DNA of 64,000 bases from Sulfurimonas gotlandica GD1 (GTDB lineage: Bacteria; Campylobacterota; Campylobacteria; Campylobacterales; Sulfurimonadaceae), in NCBI RefSeq assembly GCF_000242915.1, contig NZ_AFRZ01000001.1:558001-622000 (forward strand). The letters are read 5' to 3'. Positions 37,202-46,883 of the stretch are shown in pieces; the first letter of the stretch is position 1, and every line of letters starts with the position of its first letter. The notes under the pieces are model-generated. The model saw nothing but the letters and a program-made list of their open reading frames with translations, searched no databases and was not told where the DNA came from. The position numbers and the translations under genes were made by a program.

Positions 37202-40200
37202 GTTTAATATCATTTACCAATGCGTAGAGAGTTGGTAGATACAGAAGATTTAAAAATGTCCCCCACACCAATCCAAAACCTAAAGACACAGCTATCGGCT
37301 GTAAAATTACTGCTTGTCCAGTAGAATAAAATATAAGAGTAAATAGTCCCAAGAATGTTGTTAAAGACGTTATTACAATTGGGCGAAGTCTAAGCTTAGC
37401 TCTTGTAAAAAAATCCTCTGACCTATGCGTACCATGCAAGAAATCCAACATAATGATGCCATCGTTTATAACAACTCCGGCAAGTCCTAATATTCCTATG
37501 ATTGAAGGCATACTAAGGTTTATTCCTAAGAGTTTATGTCCAAGTAGTGCACCTAAAATAGAAAGAGGTATTACACTCATAACCATTAAAACGTATTTTA
37601 TTTTTGAAAATATTAGTAAAAGTGTTAAAAATATTAAAAAGACCGCTAATACCAAAGCATTTTTCATATCATCTTTAAGCTGTGTTTTCTTTTCTTTTTC
37701 TCCTAGAAGGTTAACTTCTATTCCTGAATCTCTTATGGTATTAAGTGTATCTTGAATAGAATCTAAAACCTCCGTTGGTGTAATTATTCTCTTATCAACG
37801 CTTGCATAAACAGTTTTAACTATACTTCCATTTAATTTATCAATCTTTTCATAATCTTGCAGCTGTGTAATATCAGCTATATCAGTCAATTTAACATATC
37901 GTCCATCACCAAGAGCTATGCTGAAATCTAAAAGAGTTTGGGTACTATCTTTTGCACTATCTCTTGTTTTAATCTCCATTACACCGCGTTCATTGAATGT
38001 AGTTGATTGTTTTTTCTCTAAAAAGTATGAGCTGAGAACTCTAGCTACAGATGCTTCATTAAGACCCAGACTCTCTCCATAAGAGTTTATCTTTATTTTA
38101 TATTCCATCTTCCCATATCGAATATTATCACTAAAGTTTTTTATTCCTTTTAGCTTTAAGATTTCTGATTCTAAAGTTTTTACAGCTTTTTGAAGCTCTG
38201 CATCATTACTTCCAGATAAATTTATCTGTATATCGCTTCTGATAAGCCCAGGTTTATCCTCCATAACTCCTAGCTCTACCATATTGTACTTCTCTTTAAA
38301 AGGCATTACTAGTTCTCTAGCTCTAGGGGATAACTCAAAAGTCTGTTTTTGTCTTATTTTCTCTGGATTATTAAAATCAAAACTAAAGTTTAAAACTGGA
38401 CTTACATACTTATTTATCCAGCTCGTCTCTTCTCTGTCATAAAGCTCCATAGTGATAAAGAAAACACTGTTATTTCTCTGTGTTTCACCTGAAAGACTTC
38501 TTCTATATCCACTTGTTGATGAGATAGACTTTAGTGAAAACTCCTCTGAGTATTCCATCATTTTTGCCTGTATCTCTTTTGAAATTTCAAAAGTATCTTC
38601 AAGAGGAGTGTTTATGTCAAGTTTTCCAGATATATAGAGGTTATTACCATCAAAATTTGGAAAAAATTGAAACTTCATCGACTTAGCAGTCATTACAGTA
38701 GCTATTGGAATCAAGATGATAAATAACAGAAGAAATGTCTTTTTATACTCAATAAAAAACGAAAGAGTTCTGCCATATAATTCCTGAAATGGTTTCCAGT
38801 TTACAAAATTATTACTTTTTCTAAGAAATTCAGCTGCATGAAGCGGTAAAAATACAAAACTCTCTAAAAGCGAACCTAATAAAATCATAATAACTACAAT
38901 TGGAATTAGCACAAGGAAAAGAGCAATTTCTCCATTAAGCATAAACATAGGTAAAAATGCAGCAACAGTAGATACTGTTGCAAGTGTAACTGGGAGCATC
39001 ATCTCTTTCACACCAAGCAGTGCTGCTTCCATATTCTCCATGCCATCATCAATGTGACGCTGAATATTTTCACTTACAACTATGGCATCATCAACTACTA
39101 TTCCGATAACTATAAGTGCACCCAAAAGTGAGACAATATTTATAGAATAGCCCATATGATATATAAAAAGTAATCCTATAATAAATGAAAATGGAATACC
39201 TAAGGCAACAATTAGAGCTATTCTAAGGTTTATCAAAATATACATAGACAAGAAAACTAAAATTAGTCCAAACATTAGGTTAGCTATTACCGTATTTAGT
39301 CTGTCCTCAACTGGTTTTGAAGTATCTTGATAGAAGTTAAACGTAACTTCCGGATAACTTTTTTGAAGCTTTTTTGCATACTTTCTTAGTTGTGCAGAGA
39401 GTGCAATAGAGTCTCCTAGTTCACCTTTTGAGATTACTAATGTTAGAGTTTGCTTGTTGTTAAAAGATGCTAGAGTATCAGTTTGTGGATATTCTATTTC
39501 CACCTTTGCAATATCGCCCAATTTTATGTACTTTCCATCTACATTTAAGATACTCTCTTCCCACTCTTTAACATCAGCCTTACCATTTGCTGTTGATATA
39601 TATATAAAACTGCCTCTCTCTTCAATATCTCCGACTGGAAAAATATAAGACAAGTCAGATATTGCTTTGAGAACACTGGCATGTTTTAATTTATAAGCAA
39701 GTACAGCCTGTGAATCAACCCTGATAGAGACTTCCTCTTTAGAGTCTCCACGAATAAGTATCTCACTAATATTTTTTATCCTTGAGATTTTTGTTTTAAT
39801 CTCTTTTGCAATAGCCGTGAGTTCACCTTTGCTTATTTTATCTGAGGAGAGAGAGAGCTTAATAAGAGACCTGCTCTTATCCAAAATCCTGGCAACAGGC
39901 TCGTTCATATCTGAGGGAAGATATTGCCGTGTAAGGGCTATAGAGTCTTTTACGCGAGAGAGTATATTTACTTTATTTACACTTTTATTTAGTGTTAATA
40001 TGATAGCAAAAGCACCTGGAGTGATTGTAGTTTCTGTCTTATCTATTCCATTGATATTACTGAGTTCTTCCTCAATATCACGAACTGCCATCTTATCCAT
40101 AACTGTTGCACTGGCACCACTGTAAGCACCGCGCACACTTATCATATCGAGTTCTACATTTGGGAAAATTTCTTTTGGAATGCTTATATAAGCGTTAAAG

Positions 40201-40277
40201 CCCATATATGCTAAAAAAATTAGTAGCATATAATTTAAGCGTTTATTGTTTATAAAATACTTAATAAAGCTATTCAT
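37152..40277 (-). CDS. RND-family efflux transporter
   Basis: A 1041-residue inner-membrane proton antiporter with the usual 12 TM helices in two halves and two large periplasmic loops. IVVDDAIVVSENIQRH in TM4 contains the paired Asp of the proton relay. The second half has GVVINDGIIMLDF in place of the AcrB-type Lys region, closer to the AcrB/MmpL-like uncharacterised clade. Neither a membrane fusion protein nor a TolC-type channel is nearby. It may use partners encoded elsewhere. It lies 3 bases after a small hypothetical gene in the same transcript. Confidence 0.92.
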   Translation of the reverse strand: MNSFIKYFINNKRLNYMLLIFLAYMGFNAYISIPKEIFPNVELDMISVRGAYSGASATVMDKMAVRDIEEELSNINGIDKTETTITPGAFAIILTLNKSVNKVNILSRVKDSIALTRQYLPSDMNEPVARILDKSRSLIKLSLSSDKISKGELTAIAKEIKTKISRIKNISEILIRGDSKEEVSIRVDSQAVLAYKLKHASVLKAISDLSYIFPVGDIEERGSFIYISTANGKADVKEWEESILNVDGKYIKLGDIAKVEIEYPQTDTLASFNNKQTLTLVISKGELGDSIALSAQLRKYAKKLQKSYPEVTFNFYQDTSKPVEDRLNTVIANLMFGLILVFLSMYILINLRIALIVALGIPFSFIIGLLFIYHMGYSINIVSLLGALIVIGIVVDDAIVVSENIQRHIDDGMENMEAALLGVKEMMLPVTLATVSTVAAFLPMFMLNGEIALFLVLIPIVVIMILLGSLLESFVFLPLHAAEFLRKSNNFVNWKPFQELYGRTLSFFIEYKKTFLLLFIILIPIATVMTAKSMKFQFFPNFDGNNLYISGKLDINTPLEDTFEISKEIQAKMMEYSEEFSLKSISSTSGYRRSLSGETQRNNSVFFITMELYDREETSWINKYVSPVLNFSFDFNNPEKIRQKQTFELSPRARELVMPFKEKYNMVELGVMEDKPGLIRSDIQINLSGSNDAELQKAVKTLESEILKLKGIKNFSDNIRYGKMEYKIKINSYGESLGLNEASVARVLSSYFLEKKQSTTFNERGVMEIKTRDSAKDSTQTLLDFSIALGDGRYVKLTDIADITQLQDYEKIDKLNGSIVKTVYASVDKRIITPTEVLDSIQDTLNTIRDSGIEVNLLGEKEKKTQLKDDMKNALVLAVFLIFLTLLLIFSKIKYVLMVMSVIPLSILGALLGHKLLGINLSMPSIIGILGLAGVVINDGIIMLDFLHGTHRSEDFFTRAKLRLRPIVITSLTTFLGLFTLIFYSTGQAVILQPIAVSLGFGLVWGTFLNLLYLPTLYALVNDIKPISKKQDITSPIVQRL

Positions 40278-40280
40278 AGT

Positions 40281-40721
40281 TTAGAGTAGTGATTTAATTA
40301 CGTTACTTACACCTTGGTGTAAATTGTAATGTGAAATAGGAAAATCAAGTAGTTCGTCTTCAAGGTTTACATTGTAGTGACTAAGATAGTCACCTAATAT
40401 TTTCAGGTCAATATCTGTCTTAGATTCACCTTCTGCTTTGTTTGATCTTTGAACTTTAAAAGCAAGTGATTTTAGACTTACAAAATCATTCCATTTAAAA
40501 AATAGTTCTGGAGTCAGTTCATCTACACTTATACCTTCTGGAGTATATAGTTGCTTAGCATCTCTTAAAGGAATAAGCACACTCAGTATTGCCTCAGTAA
40601 AAGGAACAACCTTATCACCCCAAAAAGCCTGCTCATTTCTCGAGTTTAATTCTTTACTCAAAACATCTGTTATATCTTTTATACCCGCACTTTTAAAAAG
40701 TTCATAACTCTCTTGTTTCAT
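40281..40721 (-). CDS. Hypothetical protein upstream of the RND pump
   Basis: A 146-residue soluble, cysteine-free protein with a helical, slightly acidic composition and no signal sequence. I do not recognise the family. It precedes the RND pump by 3 bases, so the two are surely co-transcribed. Whether it belongs to the pump system is unknown. Confidence 0.75.
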   Translation of the reverse strand: MKQESYELFKSAGIKDITDVLSKELNSRNEQAFWGDKVVPFTEAILSVLIPLRDAKQLYTPEGISVDELTPELFFKWNDFVSLKSLAFKVQRSNKAEGESKTDIDLKILGDYLSHYNVNLEDELLDFPISHYNLHQGVSNVIKSLL

Positions 40722-40788
40722 AAATTATCCTGTATTTGTAATATCTATTATTTCTAGTATACTTTCGATTTTAATTAGGAGATATATA

Positions 40789-41499
40789 TTGAAATTAAAT
40801 AAAAGTTTTATCACCCATTTTATCGCTGTTATTTTAACAGCTTTATCATTTGCAATACCTGATAAATATAGTTCTTTACTTCTATTTAGCGGTTTATTTG
40901 CTCTATCTGGTGCACTAACTAATCATCTAGCTATTCACATGCTTTTTGAAAAGGTGCCTTTTCTTTACGGTTCTGGCGTAATTCCAGCAAGATTTGAAGC
41001 TTTTAAAGAGTCTATCAAAAATCTTATGATGAATGAGTTCTTTACAAAAGAGCAGTTAGATGACTTTTTCAAAAATGAAGAAAAAAAGATAAACCTAGAA
41101 CCAATAATTGCAGAAACTGATTTCACTCCTGCTTTTGATGCACTTAGTAAGACTGTCATGGAATCATCATTTGGTGGTATGCTTGGTATGTTTGGTGGGG
41201 AAAGTGCATTAGATGGTCTTCGTGAACCATTTTCACTTAAGATGAAAAGTGCTGTGATTAAAATAGTTTCCTCAGATGCATTTAATAAAACACTAGAAAA
41301 TCATATGCAAAACTCATCACTTAGTGATGACATGATTTTATCTATAGAGCGTGTAATAGATGCAAGGTTAAACGAGCTTACACCACAAATCGTAAAAGAA
41401 ATTGTTCAAAAACTAATTAAAGAACACCTCGACTGGCTTGTCATTTGGGGTGGTGTTTTTGGTGGACTAATTGGTTTAGTTAGTTCTTTTTTATTATAG
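40789..41499 (+). CDS. DUF445-family membrane protein
   Basis: A 236-residue protein with two N-terminal TM helices (FITHFIAVILTALSF; LLLFSGLFALSGALTNHLAIH) and one C-terminal helix (VIWGGVFGGLIGLVSSFLL). The GALTNHLAIHMLFE and HLDWLVIWGGVFGGLIG motifs at the two ends are those of DUF445. The middle is an extended helical region. Function is unknown for the family. It starts at TTG with AGGAGA upstream. It is convergent with the frameshifted biotin carboxylase. Confidence 0.85.
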   Translation: MKLNKSFITHFIAVILTALSFAIPDKYSSLLLFSGLFALSGALTNHLAIHMLFEKVPFLYGSGVIPARFEAFKESIKNLMMNEFFTKEQLDDFFKNEEKKINLEPIIAETDFTPAFDALSKTVMESSFGGMLGMFGGESALDGLREPFSLKMKSAVIKIVSSDAFNKTLENHMQNSSLSDDMILSIERVIDARLNELTPQIVKEIVQKLIKEHLDWLVIWGGVFGGLIGLVSSFLL

Positions 41500-41519
41500 C
41501 TCCATAAACTAGACAATTC

Positions 41520-42988
41520 TTAATAAAGTGTAAAGTTATTTTGAAATGATACTAGTTTATTTTCTTTTATTTTTTTAATCATTTCTGCTAATTTAAGAGT
41601 TCTCTCCTCTTCATTAGCGATTGAGCTCTCTGCATCTAAGTTAAACTTATCCATGTTTACATCCAAGTACCCAGTATCAAATTTTCCGCTTTTAAAAATA
41701 TTATCTCTTACTATCTCTTTGTGAAGCGATATATTTGTTTTAAAGCCTTCTATATAAAACTCATCTAGTGCTCGCCTTGCCTTAGCAACTGCACCATCCC
41801 AGTCAAGTGCCCAAACAATGAGTTTTCCAAGCATAGAATCATAACAAGTCGGTGTTTCATATCCACTGTAAAGGCTGGTATCCAATCTCACTCCAGGTCC
41901 TCCTGGTGTTAAATATTTTTTACAGTTCCAGCTGTTGGCATAAAATTTTTTTGAGGGTCTTCTGAGTTAATTCTAAACTCTATTGCATATCCTCTGAAAT
42001 TTATCTCTTCTTGTTTATACTTCAACTTATCCCCGGCAGCTATCTCAATCATTCTTTGAATAATATCTACCCCGCTTACTATCTCAGTTACTGGATGTTC
42101 AACTTGGACTCTGGTATTCATCTCGATAAAGTATACGTTATCTTTTTCATCTACTAAAAATTCAACCGTACCTACACTCTCATAACCGAGTTCTTTCATA
42201 GCATCTACTGAGATTTTGCAAAGTTTTTGTCTGACCTCATCATTTAAAAGAGGCGATGGTGTTATCTCTATAACCTTTTGATGGCGACGCTGTATAGAGC
42301 AATCTCTCTCACCTAAATGAACAACATTTCCATGACTATCAGCTACAACTTGTATCTCTATGTGTCTAGGATTTTGAACATATTTTTCTATAAAGACATC
42401 CCCTTTGCCAAAATACTTTATTGACTCATTTGTTGCAGAATCAAACATATTTGAAAATTCATCAGCGAAATGAACAATCCTCATTCCTCTTCCACCACCG
42501 CCGAATGCTGCTTTTATGATTACAGGATAGCCTATCTCTTGAGCAATTTTTTCACCTTCTTGCATATTTGTTATAGGTGTATCTGTTCCCTCTAAAACAG
42601 GTACGCCTATCTTTTTCATAGCAACTTTTGAAGCCATCTTATCACCAAACAACTCTATATGTTTTGGTTTAGGTCCTATAAATATTAATTCGTTATCTTC
42701 ACAAGCCTGAGCAAACTCAGCACTTTCGGATAAAAAGCCATAACCAGGATGAATAGCGTCACAATTTGTTTTTTTTGCGATATCTATTATTTTGTCATAT
42801 TTCAAGTATGCGTCTATAGGATTACCTACTATTGGATAACACTCATCAGCTCTTGCTACCCACAAACCATTTACATCTATTTCAGAAAAAACAACTACTG
42901 ACTTTATCTCAAGCTCTTTACATGCTCTTATAATTCTCAAAGCTATTTCACCACGGTTAGCTATTAAAACTTTAGAAATTTTTTTCAT
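41520..42988 (-). pseudogene. Biotin carboxylase (pyruvate/acetyl-CoA carboxylase subunit A type) with internal frameshift
   Basis: Two reading frames together encode one full-length biotin carboxylase of about 490 residues. The first (from ATG 42988; an upstream ATG 43003 is less likely) covers the ATP-grasp domain and ends MPTAGTVKNI-stop. The second resumes in the -1 frame as KYLTPGGPGVRLDTSLYSGYE and continues to the C-terminus. The break is at a run of six A (T 41916-41921 on + strand), just before the TAA at 41911-41909. Adding one A restores the frame, and A-AAA-AAT also fits a -1 slippery site. AAFGGGGRGMR is closer to pyruvate carboxylase subunits (PycA) than AccC. No biotin carrier gene is adjacent. 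Confidence 0.82.
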
Positions 42989-43138
42989 GACATATCCCAT
43001 CATTAAATTTAAACGCTATTTTAATGAATTATATGCAAACAATTCTTCTTCTTTTTTGTCAATTTATTTGTTTATAAAGATAATAATAATTGTCTATAAT
43101 TGTCATTTTTATAATCTATATTTGCTATAATTATTGTT

Positions 43139-44014
43139 ATGAAAAGAGATACCTTACAAAAAAATATAAAAATAGCCAATAGTATAATGTATTACATCTA
43201 TACACACATTGATGTAAATATAGATATGGATGAGTTAAGTAAGAACTTGGAAATAAGTAAATTTCATATGCATAAAGTGTTTAAAAACATTTTTGGAAAA
43301 AATATTTATGAGAGTATAAAATCTATAAGACTACAAAAAGCAGCTAGTTTACTTTTAACAAACAAGTATTCTACAATATCTGAAGTTGCTAACTTGTGCG
43401 GATATAGTTCCCACTCTTCATTTATAAAAGCTTTTAGAAATAAATTTGATGTATCTCCAAAAGAGTGGAGAAACGGTGCCTATATAGACTACTCAAACTC
43501 AATTTTACAAGCATCAAACATTTCTACAAACTCAAACATGGATTTCTCGAAAGTCTCAGCTACCATAGTCAATATGCCATCTATGAAAAGTTATTATATA
43601 CGCAACAACGGTTATATAAACAATGTTAAAGAAACTTGGCAAAAACTCTATACTTTAATTCTAAATCATAAAGTAAAAAAATATAAAATGCTAGCTCTTT
43701 TACATGATAATCCAACTATAACAGATCTTAATAATTGTCAATATATAGCTTGCATTATCACTGATGAACAAGAAGATGTATTTACAAAAAGATTACCAAA
43801 ATTCAAAATATCCGATGGCGTATATGCAAAATTTGATTTGCAAGGTCAAGGTGAAGATATACTAAGGTTTATACAATGGGTCTACCATGATTGGCTTGTA
43901 GATAGTGAATATGAAACAACTACAAAACCGTCATTTATTGTTTATCATAAAAACAACTATCTAAACAATGAAGAGATTTTCGATATAAGTTATTATCTAT
44001 CAATTAAATTTTAA
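43139..44014 (+). CDS. AraC-family regulator with GyrI-like effector domain
   Basis: A 291-residue regulator. An N-terminal AraC DNA-binding domain (about 15-115) holds two helix-turn-helices: LSKNLEISKFHMHKVFKNIFG and ISEVANLCGYSSHSSFIKAF, then the FDVSPKEWR signature. The C-terminal half (about 135-291) has the strand pattern of a GyrI/BmrR-type small-molecule-binding domain, typical of drug- or stress-responsive regulators (Rob/SbmC style). It is divergent from the frameshifted biotin carboxylase and has a 135-base AT-rich upstream region. Its target is unknown. Confidence 0.88.
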   Translation: MKRDTLQKNIKIANSIMYYIYTHIDVNIDMDELSKNLEISKFHMHKVFKNIFGKNIYESIKSIRLQKAASLLLTNKYSTISEVANLCGYSSHSSFIKAFRNKFDVSPKEWRNGAYIDYSNSILQASNISTNSNMDFSKVSATIVNMPSMKSYYIRNNGYINNVKETWQKLYTLILNHKVKKYKMLALLHDNPTITDLNNCQYIACIITDEQEDVFTKRLPKFKISDGVYAKFDLQGQGEDILRFIQWVYHDWLVDSEYETTTKPSFIVYHKNNYLNNEEIFDISYYLSIKF

Positions 44015-44313
44015 TATTTTGTTGGCTCGTTAGCTTTCTTGTGCTCTAATTCAATTTCTATAGTTTTTAATTTATCGTCTAGCGGGTATGCCTGTCTTGC
44101 TTGTTTTATAGCTTCTATTGTTTGATTTAAATCTAGCTCATCTGAATTAATTTTTATTTCTGAAAACTTTTTATGTAATTCTTCTAAAGGTTTAGTGTCT
44201 GGGTGCTTTATTGACTTAAGTTCTTTATCTAGGCTCTTATCTTCCTTTGATATATACAAAGAAGATATAACTAAAAAACTTAAAAAAACAAGAGCAAAAA
44301 GAACTAACTTCAT
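44011..44313 (-). CDS. Small membrane-anchored hypothetical protein
   Basis: A 100-residue protein. The first 20 residues are a signal anchor (MKLVLFALVFLSFLVISSLY); the rest is a highly charged Lys/Glu-rich helical region probably outside the membrane. It ends within the last codons of the convergent AraC gene (4-base overlap) and follows the S4-domain gene by one base. No family is recognised. Confidence 0.65.
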   Translation of the reverse strand: MKLVLFALVFLSFLVISSLYISKEDKSLDKELKSIKHPDTKPLEELHKKFSEIKINSDELDLNQTIEAIKQARQAYPLDDKLKTIEIELEHKKANEPTKY

Positions 44314-44314
44314 A

Positions 44315-44518
44315 TTAACTAACTTCTATAACTGCATCCGCTATTTCTATAATGTCACCGGAGACAATCTTTGCTCCTTTTCTAAGCTCAACTTCTGCAT
44401 TTCTTTTAACATACCCATCAGCTATTAACATCTTTGCATGTGCTCCACTATCTGCTAAACCTAAAACTTTTAATAATTTAAAAAGCTCTATATAATCATC
44501 TTTTAATTCAAATTTCAT
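44315..44518 (-). CDS. S4-domain RNA-binding protein (YbcJ-like)
   Basis: A 67-residue single S4 domain: LFKLLKVLGLADSGAHAKMLI then DGYVKRNAEVELRKGAKI, the usual alpha-L fold that binds structured RNA. YbcJ-type proteins are associated with ribosome or tRNA metabolism. It is upstream of the small membrane-anchored protein and divergent from the SprA-like gene. The assignment rests on the motif alone. Confidence 0.82.
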   Translation of the reverse strand: MKFELKDDYIELFKLLKVLGLADSGAHAKMLIADGYVKRNAEVELRKGAKIVSGDIIEIADAVIEVS

Positions 44519-44610
44519 TTTTTATGTCCTGTTATCCTCAGCTCTACTGATGAAGATCTAATAATGAAATCATATCTAAATTTAATTTATACAGATGTAT
44601 AATTTACATT

Positions 44611-45213
44611 ATGGACATTGGATTAAACACTTTATATGACATCGGTTCTAACTATTCTGTAAAACTCAACGATAAAGAACGTCTTGTTTATGAAGATGAC
44701 CCCCTTAGAAAACAAAAAACTCCTCAAGAAAAAAAACTAGAAAAAGAAGAAGAAAAAAAAGAAGTGAAAAAATCTTCTAATGAACTAAGTCAAGATGAGA
44801 AACGTTTAGTTTTAGATCTTCAATCTAGAGATGCAGAAGTTCATGCCCACGAATCTGCACACCAAAGCGGTGGCGCTTCAACAGGTGCAGCCACTTACAC
44901 TTACCAACAAGGTCCTGATGGCAAAATGTATGCTATCGGAGGTGAAGTATCCGTCTCATTTCAATCAGGTTCTACTCCACAAGAGACTATCGCAAATGCT
45001 CAAGCAGTAATCGCTTCGGCCTTAGCACCGGCAGATCCAAGCGGGCAAGATATGGCAGTAGCATCCAGTGCTATGGTTATGATGATGAAAGCACAACAAC
45101 AACTCTCACGAGAAACACAAGAAGCCGTTCTAGGAAAAGAAACATACAAAAACGAAGCGGATAAAAGCAACAACACCCAAACAGGCGTAACTGAACTAGA
45201 TATTCCTGCCTGA
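44611..45213 (+). CDS. SprA-related putative metalloprotease
   Basis: A 200-residue protein. The first 70 residues are charged, with a Lys/Glu tract. The core has HESAH (His80-Glu81-x-x-His84), the zinc-protease HExxH motif, followed by SGGASTGAATYTYQQGPDG and YAIGGEVSV, which match the SprA-related family. Activity has not been established for the family as far as I know. There is no signal peptide. The TAA-rich stretch after it is convergent with a 32-residue ORF. Confidence 0.8.
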   Translation: MDIGLNTLYDIGSNYSVKLNDKERLVYEDDPLRKQKTPQEKKLEKEEEKKEVKKSSNELSQDEKRLVLDLQSRDAEVHAHESAHQSGGASTGAATYTYQQGPDGKMYAIGGEVSVSFQSGSTPQETIANAQAVIASALAPADPSGQDMAVASSAMVMMMKAQQQLSRETQEAVLGKETYKNEADKSNNTQTGVTELDIPA

Positions 45214-45217
45214 ACTA

Positions 45218-45316
45218 TTAACTAATGTAAGGACTAATAAAATACCCACCTGCTAATATAATAACAGATGCGTAAAAAAGTTGTATTTCAACTATTTCTA
45301 TAAATATTTTTAACAT
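45218..45316 (-). CDS. 32-residue hydrophobic small protein
   Basis: An ORF missed by length filters. AGGAG lies six bases before the ATG at 45316. The product is MLKIFIEIVEIQLFYASVIILAGG followed by YFISPYIS, one TM helix. It starts 10 bases after the stop of the preceding minus-strand gene, so it would be co-transcribed with it. No homologue is known to me. Confidence 0.45.
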   Translation of the reverse strand: MLKIFIEIVEIQLFYASVIILAGGYFISPYIS

Positions 45317-45325
45317 ACATAACTC

Positions 45326-45868
45326 CTAAGCTTCTTGGTTAATGATAGAAAAACCTAAATCATGCATAGCTTTATCTACCATTTCTGTAGCAGCTTGCAT
45401 AGTTTTTTGAGATATTTCAGGAAGCTCTCCTCCCCACATGTTCTCAGCATCTTTAAATCCTTGCAACATTCCTTCTCTACCTGCACGAAGTCTCTCTTCA
45501 TCTCCACCTGCACCATTGATAACAAAGTTTGCTATACGCTCAGAAGTCTGTTTAATTCCAAAGATTCCATCTTCACTAACAAGTTCAGCTGCTTCTTCTT
45601 GAGACAGCTCAGCTATTGGCTTGCCCTCATAGCCTATGTCACCCAAAAAACTCTGAAAATCTTCATATAGCGAAGTGAAATCATCTTTCTTACTAGCTAA
45701 AGTACTTTGAATAGTAGTAGAACTTAACATCATTTCCCGAGCATTCTTCGCTATCTGCCCTTTAAGCTCAGCAACCTCTTCTTTTGATATTTTCTCTGTA
45801 AAGTTTGTTTTTATCCCTGCGCTATTTTGGCTTGCTTGTATATTTGGCATTTTTGATGATATTTCCAT
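45326..45868 (-). CDS. Conserved hypothetical protein
   Basis: A 180-residue soluble protein when started at ATG 45868, which has AAAGGA six bases upstream. The open frame extends to 46000 but that part is low-complexity and lacks a ribosome site. A polar N-terminus is followed by a helical core with EDGIFGIKQTSERIANFV and GREGMLQGFKDAENMWGG. Proteins with this core are sometimes labelled hydrogenase-4 component G in Campylobacterota, but nothing here supports a hydrogenase role and no hydrogenase genes are near. Function unknown. Confidence 0.75.
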   Translation of the reverse strand: MEISSKMPNIQASQNSAGIKTNFTEKISKEEVAELKGQIAKNAREMMLSSTTIQSTLASKKDDFTSLYEDFQSFLGDIGYEGKPIAELSQEEAAELVSEDGIFGIKQTSERIANFVINGAGGDEERLRAGREGMLQGFKDAENMWGGELPEISQKTMQAATEMVDKAMHDLGFSIINQEA

Positions 45869-45963
45869 AACACATCCTTTCACTATATATATAGTATATA
45901 TATCGACAAATTGGTGAAAATTTGAAAATTTTATATTTATTGTGTATTTCAAAAAAAATAAGA

Positions 45964-46102
45964 TATAATACTTCCGATGAAAGATGAGGCTCGAGTTCAT
46001 CTTTAGTGTAATATTGTGTTTTGCTCAATTGTAACCTAAAGACTCTCCAATTTTTGACTCCACTTCTCTCACGAAGTGATATTTTAATACAGAGGTATTG
46101 CA
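45964..46102 (+). promoter_or_regulatory. Promoter and long structured leader of the cold-shock gene
   Basis: TATAAT at 45964-45969 is a good -10 box, predicting a leader of about 127 bases before the csp ATG. It contains hairpins AAGATGA/TCATCTT (45981-46003) and CACTTC/GAAGTG (46061-46078). A long folded leader is typical of cspA-type genes, where it changes fold with temperature. The temperature role is inference. Confidence 0.5.
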
Positions 46103-46321
46103 ATGGCAGAATTACTAGACGGTTCAGTTAAATGGTTTAATGAAGAAAAAGGTTATGGATTTATCCAACAAGATAATGGCGGACAAGATGTATTTGTACA
46201 CTTTCGTCAAGTAAACCACACAGGTGGTGGTCGTGTTTCTCTTGCTGAAGGGCAAAAAGTTACATATGAAGTAGGCGAAGGTCAAAAAGGCCCTCAAGCT
46301 GAAAACGTAACTCCACTTTAG
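46103..46321 (+). CDS. Cold-shock domain protein (CspA family)
   Basis: A 72-residue cold-shock domain protein. RNP1 is KGYGFIQ and RNP2 is DVFVHF; the [11 protein letters not shown] opening is diagnostic. It binds single-stranded RNA and DNA and melts mRNA structure. The insert [11 protein letters not shown] is a little longer than in E. coli CspA. A single-gene unit with a long leader before and a hairpin after. Confidence 0.96.
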   Translation: MAELLDGSVKWFNEEKGYGFIQQDNGGQDVFVHFRQVNHTGGGRVSLAEGQKVTYEVGEGQKGPQAENVTPL

Positions 46322-46330
46322 TAACATCTT

Positions 46331-46349
46331 TGCAGGCTTTTAGCCTGCA
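46331..46349 (+). terminator. Hairpin after the cold-shock gene
   Basis: TGCAGGCT and AGCCTGCA form an 8-bp GC-rich stem with a TTT loop, 10 bases after the csp stop, followed by TTTCC and later T-rich sequence. Confidence 0.65.
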
Positions 46350-46439
46350 TTTCCACACTTTCTTTTAGACTTTTCATCCTTACACTTTTTATACACTTAA
46401 TTTTTCAATAATCACTTTATCAATTTAAAGGATTACAAA

Positions 46440-46883
46440 ATGAATACAAACCAAAATATTTTATCTTCTGTATTACTAGCTTCTTCTTTAACACTAACTC
46501 CAATTGTTACAACATCGTTAACTGCTAGCACACAATTCAGAGTAAACTCTATATCTAACTCTATTTCAAAAAATCTACATAGAAGAGGAATCGATGAAGA
46601 TATTTCTAAAAAGATAGCAAATAATATTTTTACAGTTGATGAAGAACTGTTTGCTCTTATGCTTCAAAATCTTCAACATGGTTGTGATAAGCTAACTAGA
46701 AGTGAAATTATGGATTTTTTATCTACTCAAGCACTCCTGAGTAAGAATGTAAACCTTGACTCATATTCATACTTAGTAAATATGATTTACCAAATCAAAC
46801 ATAAAGCTTTAACAAAAAAAGATCTAAAAAGCTTAAACACTATCGCTACAAAGAACTCTTTATATGCACAAGGCTGGTTTTAA
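46440..46883 (+). CDS. Exported hypothetical protein
   Basis: A 147-residue protein with an N-terminal signal-like segment (ILSSVLLASSLTLTPIVTTS) and a helical mature part containing one Cys. AAAGGA lies six bases before the ATG. No family recognised. The stop overlaps the end of the convergent ackA by 4 bases. Confidence 0.7.
   Translation: MNTNQNILSSVLLASSLTLTPIVTTSLTASTQFRVNSISNSISKNLHRRGIDEDISKKIANNIFTVDEELFALMLQNLQHGCDKLTRSEIMDFLSTQALLSKNVNLDSYSYLVNMIYQIKHKALTKKDLKSLNTIATKNSLYAQGWF

Noticed and set aside
41520-43003. Two separate genes (a short biotin carboxylase and a 123-residue protein)
   Set aside because: The second has no start region of its own, and together with the -1 frame upstream it completes the biotin carboxylase C-terminal domain, so a single frameshifted gene is the better reading.
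45822-46103. 93-codon minus-strand frame upstream of the cold-shock gene
   Set aside because: It covers the csp promoter and leader and part of the neighbouring gene in another frame; low complexity and no family.
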